A stretch of DNA of 64,000 nucleotides from positions 1-64,000 of the forward strand of contig SEEV01000001.1 in assembly GCA_004211695.1 (NCBI GenBank), given 5' to 3'. A program made the position numbers and the translations under genes. Within the stretch, counting starts at the first letter, position 1. Each line of letters starts with the position of its first letter. This DNA is from Rhodococcus sp. (in: high G+C Gram-positive bacteria). Lineage in GTDB: Bacteria; Actinomycetota; Actinomycetes; Mycobacteriales; Mycobacteriaceae. The notes beneath the pieces were generated by a model. That model had not been told where the DNA came from. It saw nothing but the letters and a program-made list of their open reading frames with translations, and searched no databases. Below are positions 1-8,336 of the stretch, piece after piece.

Positions 1-118
1 CAGCAGCACCCGAACCCCCGGCCGACACGCCCCAGGGGTGGGGAATTACGTGACGGCGGGGTGGGGAATTACGTGACGGACAAACCCCTCAACCTGGGGA
101 ATTACATGACCGCTGACA
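1..118. mobile_element. Terminal region of an IS21-like element
   Basis: Three direct copies of an 18-bp repeat, TGGGGAATTACGTGACGG, lie at 39-56, 62-79 and 95-112 (the last reads TGGGGAATTACATGACCG). Multiple short terminal repeats are typical of IS21-family ends. Read on the minus strand the segment ends with TGTCA (114-118), a plausible TG terminus, exactly where homology of the neighbouring dioxygenase fragment stops. No transposase gene lies inside the window, so the family assignment rests on end structure only. Confidence 0.55.
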
Positions 119-291
119 ATCTCTGTGTCTAGTGGGTCCTTCAAGGAAATTCCATCGACCTCAGCGCCGATTGTTGGTGTGCAGGGATGGATGGTGAATC
201 GCGTGTAGGGCCGGGTGTCAAAGCCCTCCGGGGTACGGCGCGCAATCCGTGGTCCGGTCAAAACGCCGGAACCTGACAGTAAGGTGACCAC
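119..291 (-). pseudogene. N-terminal fragment of a TauD/TfdA-type dioxygenase
   Basis: From a start at 291 the minus strand encodes about 57 residues ending in PTIGAEVDGISLKDPLDTE. This matches the conserved N-terminal motif of alpha-ketoglutarate/Fe(II) dioxygenases of the TauD family (hydroxylation of sulfonates, phenoxyacetates and similar compounds). The frame then runs into the IS21-like terminus, so the double-stranded beta-helix core and the HxD...H iron ligands are missing. It is best read as a gene broken by insertion; the rest may lie left of the window beyond the element. Confidence 0.6.
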
Positions 292-525
292 TTTTCGCTC
301 CCTTTCGTCGAAGAAGAGTGGGATGCAGACGACGGTAAAGCATTGGAGTTAATGTGTAAATAGTTTGAGTTAATTTCAACGACCGTGGAGTCGAACCGAG
401 AGTGGTGCGCAGGCTTGTGGCCCCCCGCTCGGATCGGGAGCGTGACCGCAGGCTGACCCTACGATTGCAGCTCAAAAGCAGAACGATTGAACGGCGACGA
501 GTCGGACGCGCCTGCGCGGCTCGTG
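292..525. other. AT-richer intergenic stretch upstream of the TauD fragment
   Basis: No gene is supported here. GAGTTAAT occurs twice, at 346-353 and 367-374, spaced 21 bp, close to two helical turns. This could be a tandem regulator site for the truncated dioxygenase gene; the function is inference only. Confidence 0.3.
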
Positions 526-1158
526 TCAGTGCTTGGTGGTGACCGGGGCGGTCAACATGCCATGAACGCCGTCGATGAGGTCTTCGAGCCAAACGTCGTC
601 ATCCGCAGGGCTGCGGACGATCCGAGAATGCTCTTGATCGGCAAGTGAGTGGACGACGGCATGGAGAAGCATCTGGAGGCGTAAAGAAACAACCGTTGGT
701 GGAAGGTCGGACAGGCACCGCTCCAGCCCGGTGCGCACCAACCGAATGCTCACGGCCGATTCCGAATCACGAAAATCTCGATATAGCGGATACGTGCCCA
801 GCTGGGCGAGGAACCGAGCGTAGTGACTTCCCGGCACCCTAATGCTCGCGGCGAGCGGGCGCACGAACGCTTCCAGCAGCGATCTTAGGTCGCTGCTACG
901 GCCCTCTGATTGCATCGCGGCAAGAATCTTCAAGCGCTCGACGTTGATCTTGTCCATCCGATACTCCATCGTCGCAAGGACGAGCGAGTCTTTATCTCCG
1001 AAGTGGTATTTGGCGGCAGAGGTATTGCGCTGCCCAGCGGCGGCGCCCACCTCGCGCAGGGATACTTCCCCGATTCCGCGTTCTGCGAAGAGGCGCTCCG
1101 CGGCCACGATCAGACTTTCACGCGTGCTGAGTGTCGCGGATGTTGTCACGCCGCTCAT
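526..1158 (-). CDS. TetR family transcriptional regulator
   Basis: The 210-residue protein has the TetR layout. An N-terminal helix-turn-helix (roughly residues 10-60) contains the signature LREVGAAAGQRNTSAAKYHF followed by GDKDSLV, and a C-terminal all-helical ligand domain follows. It should bind DNA as a dimer and release it on ligand binding. The ATG at 1158 follows a GGGGGA stretch. It is transcribed away from the MFS transporter gene at 1423, so the shared 264-bp gap is the obvious target and the transporter its likely regulated gene. The ligand is unknown. Confidence 0.9.
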   Translation of the reverse strand: MSGVTTSATLSTRESLIVAAERLFAERGIGEVSLREVGAAAGQRNTSAAKYHFGDKDSLVLATMEYRMDKINVERLKILAAMQSEGRSSDLRSLLEAFVRPLAASIRVPGSHYARFLAQLGTYPLYRDFRDSESAVSIRLVRTGLERCLSDLPPTVVSLRLQMLLHAVVHSLADQEHSRIVRSPADDDVWLEDLIDGVHGMLTAPVTTKH

Positions 1159-1422
1159 GCATCCCCCGTTCGATCGGTGCCGTTATTTTCGCGCAGACAC
1201 TTGTCATTTTAAACCATGCGCGTTACCTTCGCTTCTATCAGTCGAGGGACGTGGACCCGGAGCAGGACCTGCCTTCGACGATCGGACGGGCAGGTCGGGC
1301 GGGCACTCGGCACCGTACGCGTCGATCGCCGGGTATAGGGCCGTTGTGGCCGATCCAACGCCGCGTCGGCAGCACACTCACTGCACTGTCGAACCCATTG
1401 TCATCGACCCAAGGGACTCAAT
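1159..1422. promoter_or_regulatory. Divergent promoter region tetR / MFS transporter
   Basis: This gap separates two divergent genes and must carry both promoters. A short imperfect palindrome GACA-CT-TGTC at 1196-1205 lies just upstream of the TetR start and could be part of an operator. A ribosome binding site AAGGGA (about 1409-1414) precedes the MFS ATG at 1423. Confidence 0.4.
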
Positions 1423-2853
1423 ATGGAGACACCGACCAACAATTCAGTGCTGAGCACGAGACGCGCGTGGATCGTCGTGGCGATGCTGATTGCACTCATG
1501 ATGATCAACTTTATGGACAAAGCGGTGATGGGCCTTGCCGCAAAGTCGATTATCACTGATTTCGGACTCACCGATGATGAGTATGGCCTTGTGTCGAGCA
1601 TTTTCTTCGCTCTGTTCTTCCTGACGGCTCTCCTCGGCGGCTTCCTCTCCAACCGAGTGAGCAGTCGATGGCTACTATTCGGAATGGCGATAGTCTGGGC
1701 CGTGGCGCAACTTTCGGTTGTCTTTGCAGGCGGACTATTTGTTCTCGTTCTCTCCCGCATGCTCCTCGGGGCAAGTGAAGGTCCAACGTTTCCCATCGCG
1801 AACCACGCGTCCTACAAGTGGTTACGCGAAAGTGATCGCAGCTTGGCGAGCTCGCTCATCAGCGGTGGTGCCTCGTTCGGCGTTCTACTGGGAGCACCTG
1901 TCCTGACTATGTTGATCGTCGGATATGGTTGGCGCTCTGCTTTTTTGGCCAGCGCAATGGTCACCGTGGCATGGTCCATTGTCTGGCTGTTCGTCGGTCG
2001 GGAGGGGCCTGGGACCGAAAGGGTCCAGGCGGAATCTGTTGAACAAGTAGCGGCCGTCGCGGTGGAAGGTTTACGCACTTCCTACCTGCGGACTTTCCTG
2101 TCCGGCACTTTTCTTGCCAGCGCGCTGTCGGGGTTTGCCGTCTACTGGTCTGCTGCGCTCTGGCTGGCGTATGGCCCGCTCTACCTCGAGGACATCCTGG
2201 ACCTGTCTTTGCCGCAGATCGCAACCTTCCTGTCTATACGCGAGGTATTTGCGTGCCTGTTCGTGTATGTGGGTCTAGGATTTGTCGTCCGACGACTGAT
2301 CGCCAAAGGCGTATCAACCCGAATTGCTCGCGGGATCCTCGGCGGCGCATGCGTGTTGATCTCTGGCCTGGCCACTCTCGGATTTGTCCTGTTACCAGGT
2401 GGCGAACTGAAGCTGGTCATTAACGTTATCTCGGCTTTAGGTTTCGTCACGTTTGCGATCTCGCAGACCGTCTGTGCGGAGATAAGTCCAGTACGGCAAC
2501 GAGGCGGCGTTCTTGGCGCGTACGCAGCAATCTACGCACTCGCCGGTGTCGTCGCCCCCATCGTCACCGGGCGACTGTCTGCGGCGCTCGGACCCGTGGA
2601 GGGACTCAAAGCTAGTTGGTTGCTCATGGCAGGCTTGCTCATGGCCAGTGGAATCGCCGCGATTCTCTTTGTCCGGCCGGCCAGGGATGGACGCATGCTA
2701 GCCGAGCACGCACGGCGGCGAGGCGGGGACATTCAACGACCAGGCGCGAGCAAGCCGAACAGCGGACCCAGTGGTGAAAGAGTAGGAGCCGAGAACTCCG
2801 TCACACCGGGCGGAGTCACCAGCCCAATCGCCGGCACCGTTGGGGGGCAATAG
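1423..2853 (+). CDS. MFS transporter, anion:cation symporter-like
   Basis: This 476-residue integral membrane protein has about 12 hydrophobic segments and the MFS layout of the ACS-like family. The first helix contains INFMDKAVMG, and the region after helix 2 carries the loop GGFLSNRVSSRWLLFG, which resembles motif A. Members commonly import organic acids. The C-terminal ~50 residues are hydrophilic and low-complexity. The ATG has a well placed AAGGGA. It is paralogous in style to the MFS gene at 37483-38823, which shares the W/FMDKALxGL-like start and an LGAxEGP motif. The divergent TetR gene is the likely regulator. Substrate unknown. Confidence 0.88.
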   Translation: METPTNNSVLSTRRAWIVVAMLIALMMINFMDKAVMGLAAKSIITDFGLTDDEYGLVSSIFFALFFLTALLGGFLSNRVSSRWLLFGMAIVWAVAQLSVVFAGGLFVLVLSRMLLGASEGPTFPIANHASYKWLRESDRSLASSLISGGASFGVLLGAPVLTMLIVGYGWRSAFLASAMVTVAWSIVWLFVGREGPGTERVQAESVEQVAAVAVEGLRTSYLRTFLSGTFLASALSGFAVYWSAALWLAYGPLYLEDILDLSLPQIATFLSIREVFACLFVYVGLGFVVRRLIAKGVSTRIARGILGGACVLISGLATLGFVLLPGGELKLVINVISALGFVTFAISQTVCAEISPVRQRGGVLGAYAAIYALAGVVAPIVTGRLSAALGPVEGLKASWLLMAGLLMASGIAAILFVRPARDGRMLAEHARRRGGDIQRPGASKPNSGPSGERVGAENSVTPGGVTSPIAGTVGGQ

Positions 2854-3045
2854 CCGACGGCGAAGCTGGCCGGTTCGTCCCTGAGCGCGACCGCCTTGAC
2901 GAGGATCTGCTGAGGTGTGGGATCGATGGGCCGCTCAGCATGATGCCGTTAGTCGATCTTGGCAGCGAAGTCCGATCCCGCCGCCGTGGTGCGGTCCGGC
3001 CGAAGATAGTGCAGGTCGCCATCTCCGATCAGCACGTCCACAATC

Positions 3046-3170
3046 CTCACCGGCGCTTACCGACGAGGCGCGTGCGCAGGGCATCTACTATCCATCGACG
3101 GTGATCACAGGCCTCACCAACAACGCCGTACGGCCCGCGAGGAAATCTTCCGGGCGCTTGAAGGCGGTTC
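3046..3170 (+). pseudogene. Aldehyde dehydrogenase remnant
   Basis: One frame reads GIYYPSTVITGLTNNAVR and, after a one-base shift, REEIF. Together these match the ALDH segment that precedes the conserved REEIFGP motif. No complete gene surrounds it, and both sides fall into frames without recognisable homology. The rest of 2854-3452 shows no other supported feature. This is a decayed fragment; several intact ALDH genes in the window could be relatives. Confidence 0.5.
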
Positions 3171-3452
3171 AGGGTTCGACTGGAGAAGATCCACGGTATG
3201 CACGAAGCGTTCGCTACGAAGCGCCGGGCAACGTGGCGGCGAGGAACGGTGCCGTCGTACGAGGGACTGCGAGAGGTGCTGATCCAGCGCAACCCGTCCC
3301 CTAGTCGGTGGTCGGTTTGGCGAGTGTAATTGTGTTGTCGGTGGTGGTCCAGCATCCGTCGATACCGCTGTGGGGCACGGATTCGTGCCGACCAGACAAG
3401 GGCACGGCTTCGGGCCTGGGTCGAGTGACCGCGCACGGCGGCAGGAGGGGTG

Positions 3453-3968
3453 ATGAGCGAGCGTCAGGATGTCGGCGTGGGTGTATTGGCCCGAGCCGTC
3501 GAGATTCTCGACGCCGTCGAGGCCTAGCCGATGGGTGCCGGCGAGCTGGCGAATGTGCTCGGGTTGTCGCTGTCGCTGTCGCTGTCGCTGTCGACGGCGT
3601 ACCGGCTCGCCAGCGAGATGGTGAAGCACGGGCTGCTACGCAAGGACGACGACGGCCGATTCCATCTAGGGCAGCGGTTCGTCACAACAGCAATGGCGGA
3701 CCTCACGGTGCCCGCTCTGCGCCGTATCCGCGACAAGACTGGCGAGTCCGCACAGGTGTGATTGCGCGGCGACTTCCGCCTCTGTGCAGCGAGCGTCGAG
3801 TCGCAGCACGAACTGCGCGCCACCCTGCAGGTGGGGAGGCTGTTGCAGCTGCCGATCGGGTCGGCGGGGCATCCTCTCGCCGGTGATCTCGATAGGGACG
3901 CCGAGGCGCGGGGAGCGCCCTGGTGGGTGTCCGTCTACGACTCGCCGCCGGGCACTCAGCAGAATTGA
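3453..3968 (+). pseudogene. IclR family regulator pseudogene
   Basis: A single frame starting at ATG 3453 (AGGAGG just upstream) reads an IclR-type N-terminus, VLARAVEILDAVEA. It then hits a stop near 3526 and resumes through the winged helix (ANVLGLS...STAYRLASEMVKHGLL, then GRFHLGQRF). A second stop lies at 3759-3761, and the frame resumes again into the effector domain (RLCAASVESQHELRATLQVG, APWWVSVYD). The final third of a normal ~250-residue IclR protein is absent. Two in-frame stops plus the lost C-terminus make it non-functional. The recognition helix is also expanded by a hexanucleotide repeat. Confidence 0.75.
3565..3588 (+). repeat. TGTCGC hexanucleotide tandem repeat (4 copies)
   Basis: TGTCGC is repeated four times in tandem, followed by TGTCGA. 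In the IclR pseudogene frame it encodes alternating Leu-Ser, lengthening a segment that is normally a single LS-T turn in the recognition-helix region. Slipped-strand expansion in a decaying gene is the simple explanation. Confidence 0.85.
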
Positions 3969-4302
3969 AGACAGAGTTCCAGGATCCGACGGTCAGAGTA
4001 CGAGGCGTACGCACCTTGCGCAGCAGTGCAGCTTCGAGGTCGCCGAAATGCTGACCAGGGAGCGACCGCACCAGCTGCAGAACAGCTTCCGTGCGGCACG
4101 TCGAGCGCATAGCGTGTCCCTCGTACTAGCGAAGTAATGGAATGCTGTACAGCCCATTTTGGAACTTCCTAGGACAGTCGGTGGTCACCGAGTCAGGGAG
4201 TCGGCGCTCCTGTGAGCCGGTATGCGTTCCGTGCCGCCACGGGGGAGGGACGGTTCGTCTACCGGCTCACCCGGTGTGTGTTGCGAGCCACTCGTGTGGT
4301 CC
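3969..4302. other. Gene-free stretch after the IclR remnant
   Basis: No conserved protein is recognisable on either strand. The sequence is probably further decay of the IclR locus; short open frames here lack ribosome sites and motifs. Confidence 0.4.
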
Positions 4303-5061
4303 TTATCGCACCATGTTCTTGCCACCGTCGACCGAGAACGTCTGACCGGTCATGAAGCGAGATCCTTCTCCGGAGAGGAACGCGACAACTGGCACGAGGT
4401 CCTGCTGAATGTCGCCGAGTTTGCCACCGATCGGGATCATCGCCCGGATCTTCGCATCGTGCGCTGCGAGTTGTTCGGGAGACATCTCGCTGCGAGTCTT
4501 GTCGTACATCGACGTCCAGATCATCGGCGCCATCGCATTGGCGGTAATCCCGAAGGGGGCCCACTCAGTGGCGATCGAGCGAGTCCATGCCAAGACTGCT
4601 CCCTTCGCCGCAGCGTAAGCCGATTTGCCCGGGTACCCATTCATGCCGGCCGCGGAGGCGAAGTTGATGATCCGTCCACCGTTCTCCTTCAGGTGTGGGA
4701 AGGCGGCACGGTTGGTGAGGAAGGTTCCGGTGGCGTTGACTGCCAGGACCTGTTGCCACAGTTCCACATCGGTTTCGGCGGCAGGCGCGGCCGGAGCAAC
4801 GCCCGCTGCGTGGACGAGTACGTCGAGCCCGCCGAGGGTGGCGGTAGCGGCCGCGAAGGCTTCGTGAACCGATGTCTCGTCAGAGACGTCGCAGCTTTGG
4901 AAGGAGGCGCCGGCTTCGTCCGCGATCGCCGAACCCAGGGTGGTGTTCACGTCCAGTGATACGACAGCGGCACCCATTTTGGTGAATGCGCGGACGATGC
5001 CCTCGCCCATCCCGCTCGCTCCTCCGGTGACGATGATCCGTCGTCCCACAAGCTCACTCAT
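4303..5061 (-). CDS. SDR family NAD(P)-dependent oxidoreductase
   Basis: This 252-residue classical short-chain dehydrogenase has the nucleotide motif TGGASGMG near residue 12. HAAG stands at the NNAG position, a catalytic Ser lies in FASAAG, the YAAAK pair supplies Tyr and Lys, and SVDGG is the C-terminal signature. Such enzymes oxidise secondary alcohols or reduce 3-oxoacyl substrates in the cytosol. GGAG lies 7 nt before the ATG. It is divergent from the GntR gene at 5266 and two TGTCAACAG operator motifs lie between them, so GntR control is likely. Exact substrate not determinable. Confidence 0.9.
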   Translation of the reverse strand: MSELVGRRIIVTGGASGMGEGIVRAFTKMGAAVVSLDVNTTLGSAIADEAGASFQSCDVSDETSVHEAFAAATATLGGLDVLVHAAGVAPAAPAAETDVELWQQVLAVNATGTFLTNRAAFPHLKENGGRIINFASAAGMNGYPGKSAYAAAKGAVLAWTRSIATEWAPFGITANAMAPMIWTSMYDKTRSEMSPEQLAAHDAKIRAMIPIGGKLGDIQQDLVPVVAFLSGEGSRFMTGQTFSVDGGKNMVR

Positions 5062-5136
5062 TCATATGCTCCGTTCATTTTCGCACCGCAGCGGTGCCGG
5101 GGTTCTCTTTTAGCATCATTGGCCGGTGAAAGTCAT

Positions 5137-5226
5137 CTGTCAACAGTAGACTGATATCAGAAGCATTCGGGAAAGGGCGTAGTCGATATGTCGGCCGACG
5201 GCAATGTCGAAGTACACTGTCAACAG
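5137..5226. promoter_or_regulatory. Two CTGTCAACAG operator motifs between SDR and GntR-1
   Basis: The identical decamer CTGTCAACAG occurs at 5137-5146 and 5217-5226 in the divergent SDR/GntR-1 interval. The same element recurs near 9.4, 23.9, 30.3 and 39.15 kb, always near promoters of catabolic genes. FCD-type GntR proteins typically bind short inverted repeats of this size, so autoregulation by the adjacent GntR is the natural inference. Confidence 0.6.
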
Positions 5227-5265
5227 CGAAGTGATGACGGGCCTGTGCCCACGGAGGGAGAAGTG

Positions 5266-5958
5266 ATGGCGGCGAGTGGCTCGGCAGTTGCGGCATCGAC
5301 AGGGATGCTCGCGCGGGTTCCGTTACGTGACCAGGCGGTCGAGGTTCTGCGAGATCTGATCGTCCGGGGTGTACTCGTATCAGGAACGAGGATCAACGAG
5401 GTCGAACTGGCTGCCAGCCTGGGAATCAGCCGCGGCCCGCTTCGCGAAGCGATCCAGCGACTCAGCGCCGAGGGCCTGATCGACTCCCAGCAGAACCGCG
5501 GTGCCTTCATCAGGGAGATCACCCTCGAGGACGTCCGCCACATGTACGAACTGCGTCAGGTGCTCGAGGTCACCGCCGCGAAGTTCGCCGCAGCGCGCGC
5601 GACCGAGACCGACATCGCCGAGCTCGAGCAGCAGATCGAGGAGGTCGATCGCCTCCTCCAGGATGATTCCACCACGGCCTATCCGGCCGACTCCGACTTT
5701 CACCTCCGGGTGCTCCAGCTCGCGAAGAACCCGTACCTCGAGCGGTCCGGCGGCGAGCTCCAGGCCCAGTTGCGCATCGCCCGTCTGCGCGCGGGAGGAT
5801 CGCCCGAGCGTGCCCGGGACGCGCTCGATGAGCACCGGGCCATCCTCGCCGCCATCGCTGCTCGCGACGTCCGAGCCGCCGGTAAGGCGATGACTCTGCA
5901 CCTTCGCAATTCGCTCAGCCGATTCACCGCCCTCGCTGAGGACACCGACAAGTCCTGA
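5266..5958 (+). CDS. GntR family regulator, FCD subfamily (GntR-1)
   Basis: The 230-residue protein has an N-terminal winged HTH (VPLRDQAVEVLRDLI, then LAASLGISRGPLREAIQRLS) and a C-terminal all-helical FCD effector domain (VRHMYELRQVLEVTAAKFAA; FHLRVLQLAKNPYLE). FCD domains often bind a metal and an organic acid. The ATG at 5266 is preferred over an in-frame ATG at 5188 because GGAGGGAG lies 5 nt upstream and because the longer form would translate through an operator copy. It closely resembles GntR-2 (23123-23809), so the two may share operators. It probably represses the flanking SDR and other genes carrying the motif. Confidence 0.92.
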   Translation: MAASGSAVAASTGMLARVPLRDQAVEVLRDLIVRGVLVSGTRINEVELAASLGISRGPLREAIQRLSAEGLIDSQQNRGAFIREITLEDVRHMYELRQVLEVTAAKFAAARATETDIAELEQQIEEVDRLLQDDSTTAYPADSDFHLRVLQLAKNPYLERSGGELQAQLRIARLRAGGSPERARDALDEHRAILAAIAARDVRAAGKAMTLHLRNSLSRFTALAEDTDKS

Positions 5959-5993
5959 CCACCGCCTCGTCCCCTCAACCGGGTTTCGATGTT

Positions 5994-7466
5994 TCACGAC
6001 ATCAGTAGATGAGTTCCCGCATCGAGATTGATTGTCTTGAGTTCGAGGTAAGCCTCGATGCCCTCCTTGCCGGTGTCCCGACCGATGCCAGAGGCCTTCA
6101 CCCCGCCAAACGGCGCTTCCGTGTTGTAGGCGAACGCGTTGATGCTGAACGTTCCGGTCCGGACGGATCGGGCCACGTGGAGGGCTGTGGCGGGATCCCG
6201 CGTGAACACTGCTCCGTGCAACCCATAATCCGAGTCGTTCGCGATGGCGATAGCTTCTTCGAGCGTGCGATAGGGCACGACGGCGACGACCGGACCGAAA
6301 ATCTCTTCGCGGCAGATGCGCATCGAATTCTCGGCTCTACCGAAGATCGTCGGCTGTACGAACCAACCACGGTCACGGTCGGCGGGTCGGCGACCGCCGG
6401 TGAGGAGGTCGGCACCCCCCGCTATTCCAGCGGCGATGTAGTCCTCGACGATGTCACGTTGACGCCGGCTCACCAGGGGACCGGTCGTGGTGGCGGAATC
6501 GAACGGATCGCCGACCCGGAGCGTTTCCGTCGCAGCCACGAGAGCGTCCGTCACCTCGCAGTAGCGGTGCTCGGGGATCAGGATTCGGGTCAGCGCCGAG
6601 CAGATCTGCCCCGAGTTTCCGAACCCCCCGATCACCAGCTGTGGGATGGTCACGGAAAGATCCGCGTCCTCGAGGACGATTGCCGCGGACTTCCCCCCGA
6701 GTTCGAGTTGGACGCGGGTGAAGTTTCGTCCGCAGACCGCGCCGATCTCTCGACCGGCGGCGGTGGATCCGGTGAAGCTCACCTTGTCGACCTCGGGGTG
6801 GCCGACCATTGCCTTGCCGGTGTCGCGACCACCGGTCACCAAGTTGAACACCCCATCCGGTACGCCGGCCTCACACAGGGCCTCGGCGACGATGAAGGCG
6901 TCCAGGGGTGATTCGGGGGCAGGCTTGTAGACCACGCTGCACCCGGTGACCAACGCCGGAACGGTTTTCATCAGGATCGAGTTGAACGGGCCGTTCCACG
7001 GTGCGATCGCCGCGACCACGCCGACCGGTTCTTTCACGACCGCCGCGGTCACCCGTCCGGGCCGGATCTCCGTCCGCAGAAGGTTGCGTGCCTGCTCGAC
7101 GAACCATCTGCCTCTCGCGATCGAGCCAGGGGTCTGCTGTATCGCGGAGGAGAGCGGAAGACCCATCTCGCCGGTTACGGTGCGGGCGATCTCCTCGCCC
7201 CGGGAGTCGAGGAGATCGAATGCCCGTTCCAGCACTGCGGCGCGCTCATCCACGCTGAGGCGGCGCCAGTCCCCGCGGGTGAACGAGGCGCGGGCCGCTC
7301 TTACCGCCCGGTCGACATCCTCGGGTCCGGCCACCGCGACCTGCCCGACCAGCTCTTCGGTGGTGGGGGAGATGACCTGGATGCGCTCGGGTGAAGAGGG
7401 GCTGATCCATTCGCCGCCCACCAGGATTCGGTCATGGTTTGGCGCGAGGCGGTTCTCGGCTGTCAT
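5994..7466 (-). CDS. Aldehyde dehydrogenase family protein
   Basis: This 490-residue NAD(P)-dependent ALDH has full family length. It carries APWNGP (catalytic Asn region), VYKPAPESP (cofactor Lys), the SFTGST loop, Glu in LELGGKS, the nucleophile Cys289 in SGQICSA, and REEIFGPV. It oxidises an aldehyde to a carboxylic acid in the cytosol. Its ATG overlaps the stop of the upstream mycofactocin-type SDR (ATGA), so the two are translationally coupled: alcohol to aldehyde, then aldehyde to acid. It is the last gene of the minus-strand reductase-SDR-ALDH operon starting at 9302. Substrate unknown. Confidence 0.93.
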   Translation of the reverse strand: MTAENRLAPNHDRILVGGEWISPSSPERIQVISPTTEELVGQVAVAGPEDVDRAVRAARASFTRGDWRRLSVDERAAVLERAFDLLDSRGEEIARTVTGEMGLPLSSAIQQTPGSIARGRWFVEQARNLLRTEIRPGRVTAAVVKEPVGVVAAIAPWNGPFNSILMKTVPALVTGCSVVYKPAPESPLDAFIVAEALCEAGVPDGVFNLVTGGRDTGKAMVGHPEVDKVSFTGSTAAGREIGAVCGRNFTRVQLELGGKSAAIVLEDADLSVTIPQLVIGGFGNSGQICSALTRILIPEHRYCEVTDALVAATETLRVGDPFDSATTTGPLVSRRQRDIVEDYIAAGIAGGADLLTGGRRPADRDRGWFVQPTIFGRAENSMRICREEIFGPVVAVVPYRTLEEAIAIANDSDYGLHGAVFTRDPATALHVARSVRTGTFSINAFAYNTEAPFGGVKASGIGRDTGKEGIEAYLELKTINLDAGTHLLMS

Positions 7467-8287
7467 CGGTTCATGTAGCCGGCGTCGACGGACAGTGTCA
7501 CCCCGGTGATGTACCGGGCTTCGTCGGAGGCGAGGAAGACCATGGTGTTGCTGACGTTGACCGGATCCAGGGGCGGCTCGTGCATGGGGTTCTGGAACTT
7601 GGGACTGGCGCCGAGTTCGGGGAACTCCTCAACAAAGGTCCGGTACCCGTCATTGAGGATCATCGGGGTCGCGGTTCCGCCGGGATGGACGGTGTTCACC
7701 CGGATGTGATGCGGTGCGAGTTGCGAGGCATACAGTCGCATGAGGCCCACCACCCCATGTTTGGCGGCGCTGTACGCGGCCTGTCCCGGCAGCGTGTTCA
7801 GCCCGATGCTGCCGAGACCTGCCGCGGAACTGGTGATGAGAATCGAGCCACCCTTCCCACGCTCGATCATGCCGGGCAGTGCGACCTCCATCGTGTGCCA
7901 GACCCCGGTGAGCATGGTGTCGATCCCGTCGAACCACGCCTGTTGCTGTGCACCCTCGTTGATGACCGGCATGATGCCAGCGTTGGGCAGAATTGTGTCC
8001 ACGTAACCGAACTCGGCGATACCGGCTGCATAGACTGCTTCGAGCGCCTCCCGGTCGCGCACGTCGGCGACCCCGGCGACGATTCGACCGCCGACACCCT
8101 TGACCGAGGAGACCGTTTCGTCGAGGTCCTCCTTGGTGGCCATGGGGTAGAAAACGCTGGGGATCTGGTCGCAGATGTCGACCGCGATGATCGCCGCACC
8201 CTCCTGCGCCATCCGGATCGCGTGCGATCGGCCCTGTCCCCGGGCCGCGCCGGTGATGAACACAACCTTCTCGTCTAGACGTCCCAT
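7463..8287 (-). CDS. Mycofactocin-coupled SDR family oxidoreductase
   Basis: The 274-residue SDR starts with KVVFITGAARGQGRSHAIRM and continues EGAAIIAVDICDQ. This is the signature of the mycofactocin-coupled SDR subfamily (carveol dehydrogenase-like), whose NAD is bound non-exchangeably and which needs the redox peptide mycofactocin for turnover. The family insertion after beta-2 (YPMATKEDLDETV), the NAG motif, Ser in ITSSAAG and YSAAK are present. No mycofactocin biosynthesis gene is in the window, so that supply must come from elsewhere in the genome. It is coupled to the downstream ALDH by a 4-bp overlap. Function in alcohol oxidation is inferred from the family. Confidence 0.9.
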   Translation of the reverse strand: MGRLDEKVVFITGAARGQGRSHAIRMAQEGAAIIAVDICDQIPSVFYPMATKEDLDETVSSVKGVGGRIVAGVADVRDREALEAVYAAGIAEFGYVDTILPNAGIMPVINEGAQQQAWFDGIDTMLTGVWHTMEVALPGMIERGKGGSILITSSAAGLGSIGLNTLPGQAAYSAAKHGVVGLMRLYASQLAPHHIRVNTVHPGGTATPMILNDGYRTFVEEFPELGASPKFQNPMHEPPLDPVNVSNTMVFLASDEARYITGVTLSVDAGYMNR

Positions 8288-8336
8288 CGCTGTGTGTCCT
8301 TTGCCGTAGTAGTTTTCGTCGTCACGAATCTCGTAG

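Noticed and set aside
3565-3588. Possible CRISPR or minisatellite
   Set aside because: Units are only 6 bp without spacers and lie inside a pseudogene frame.
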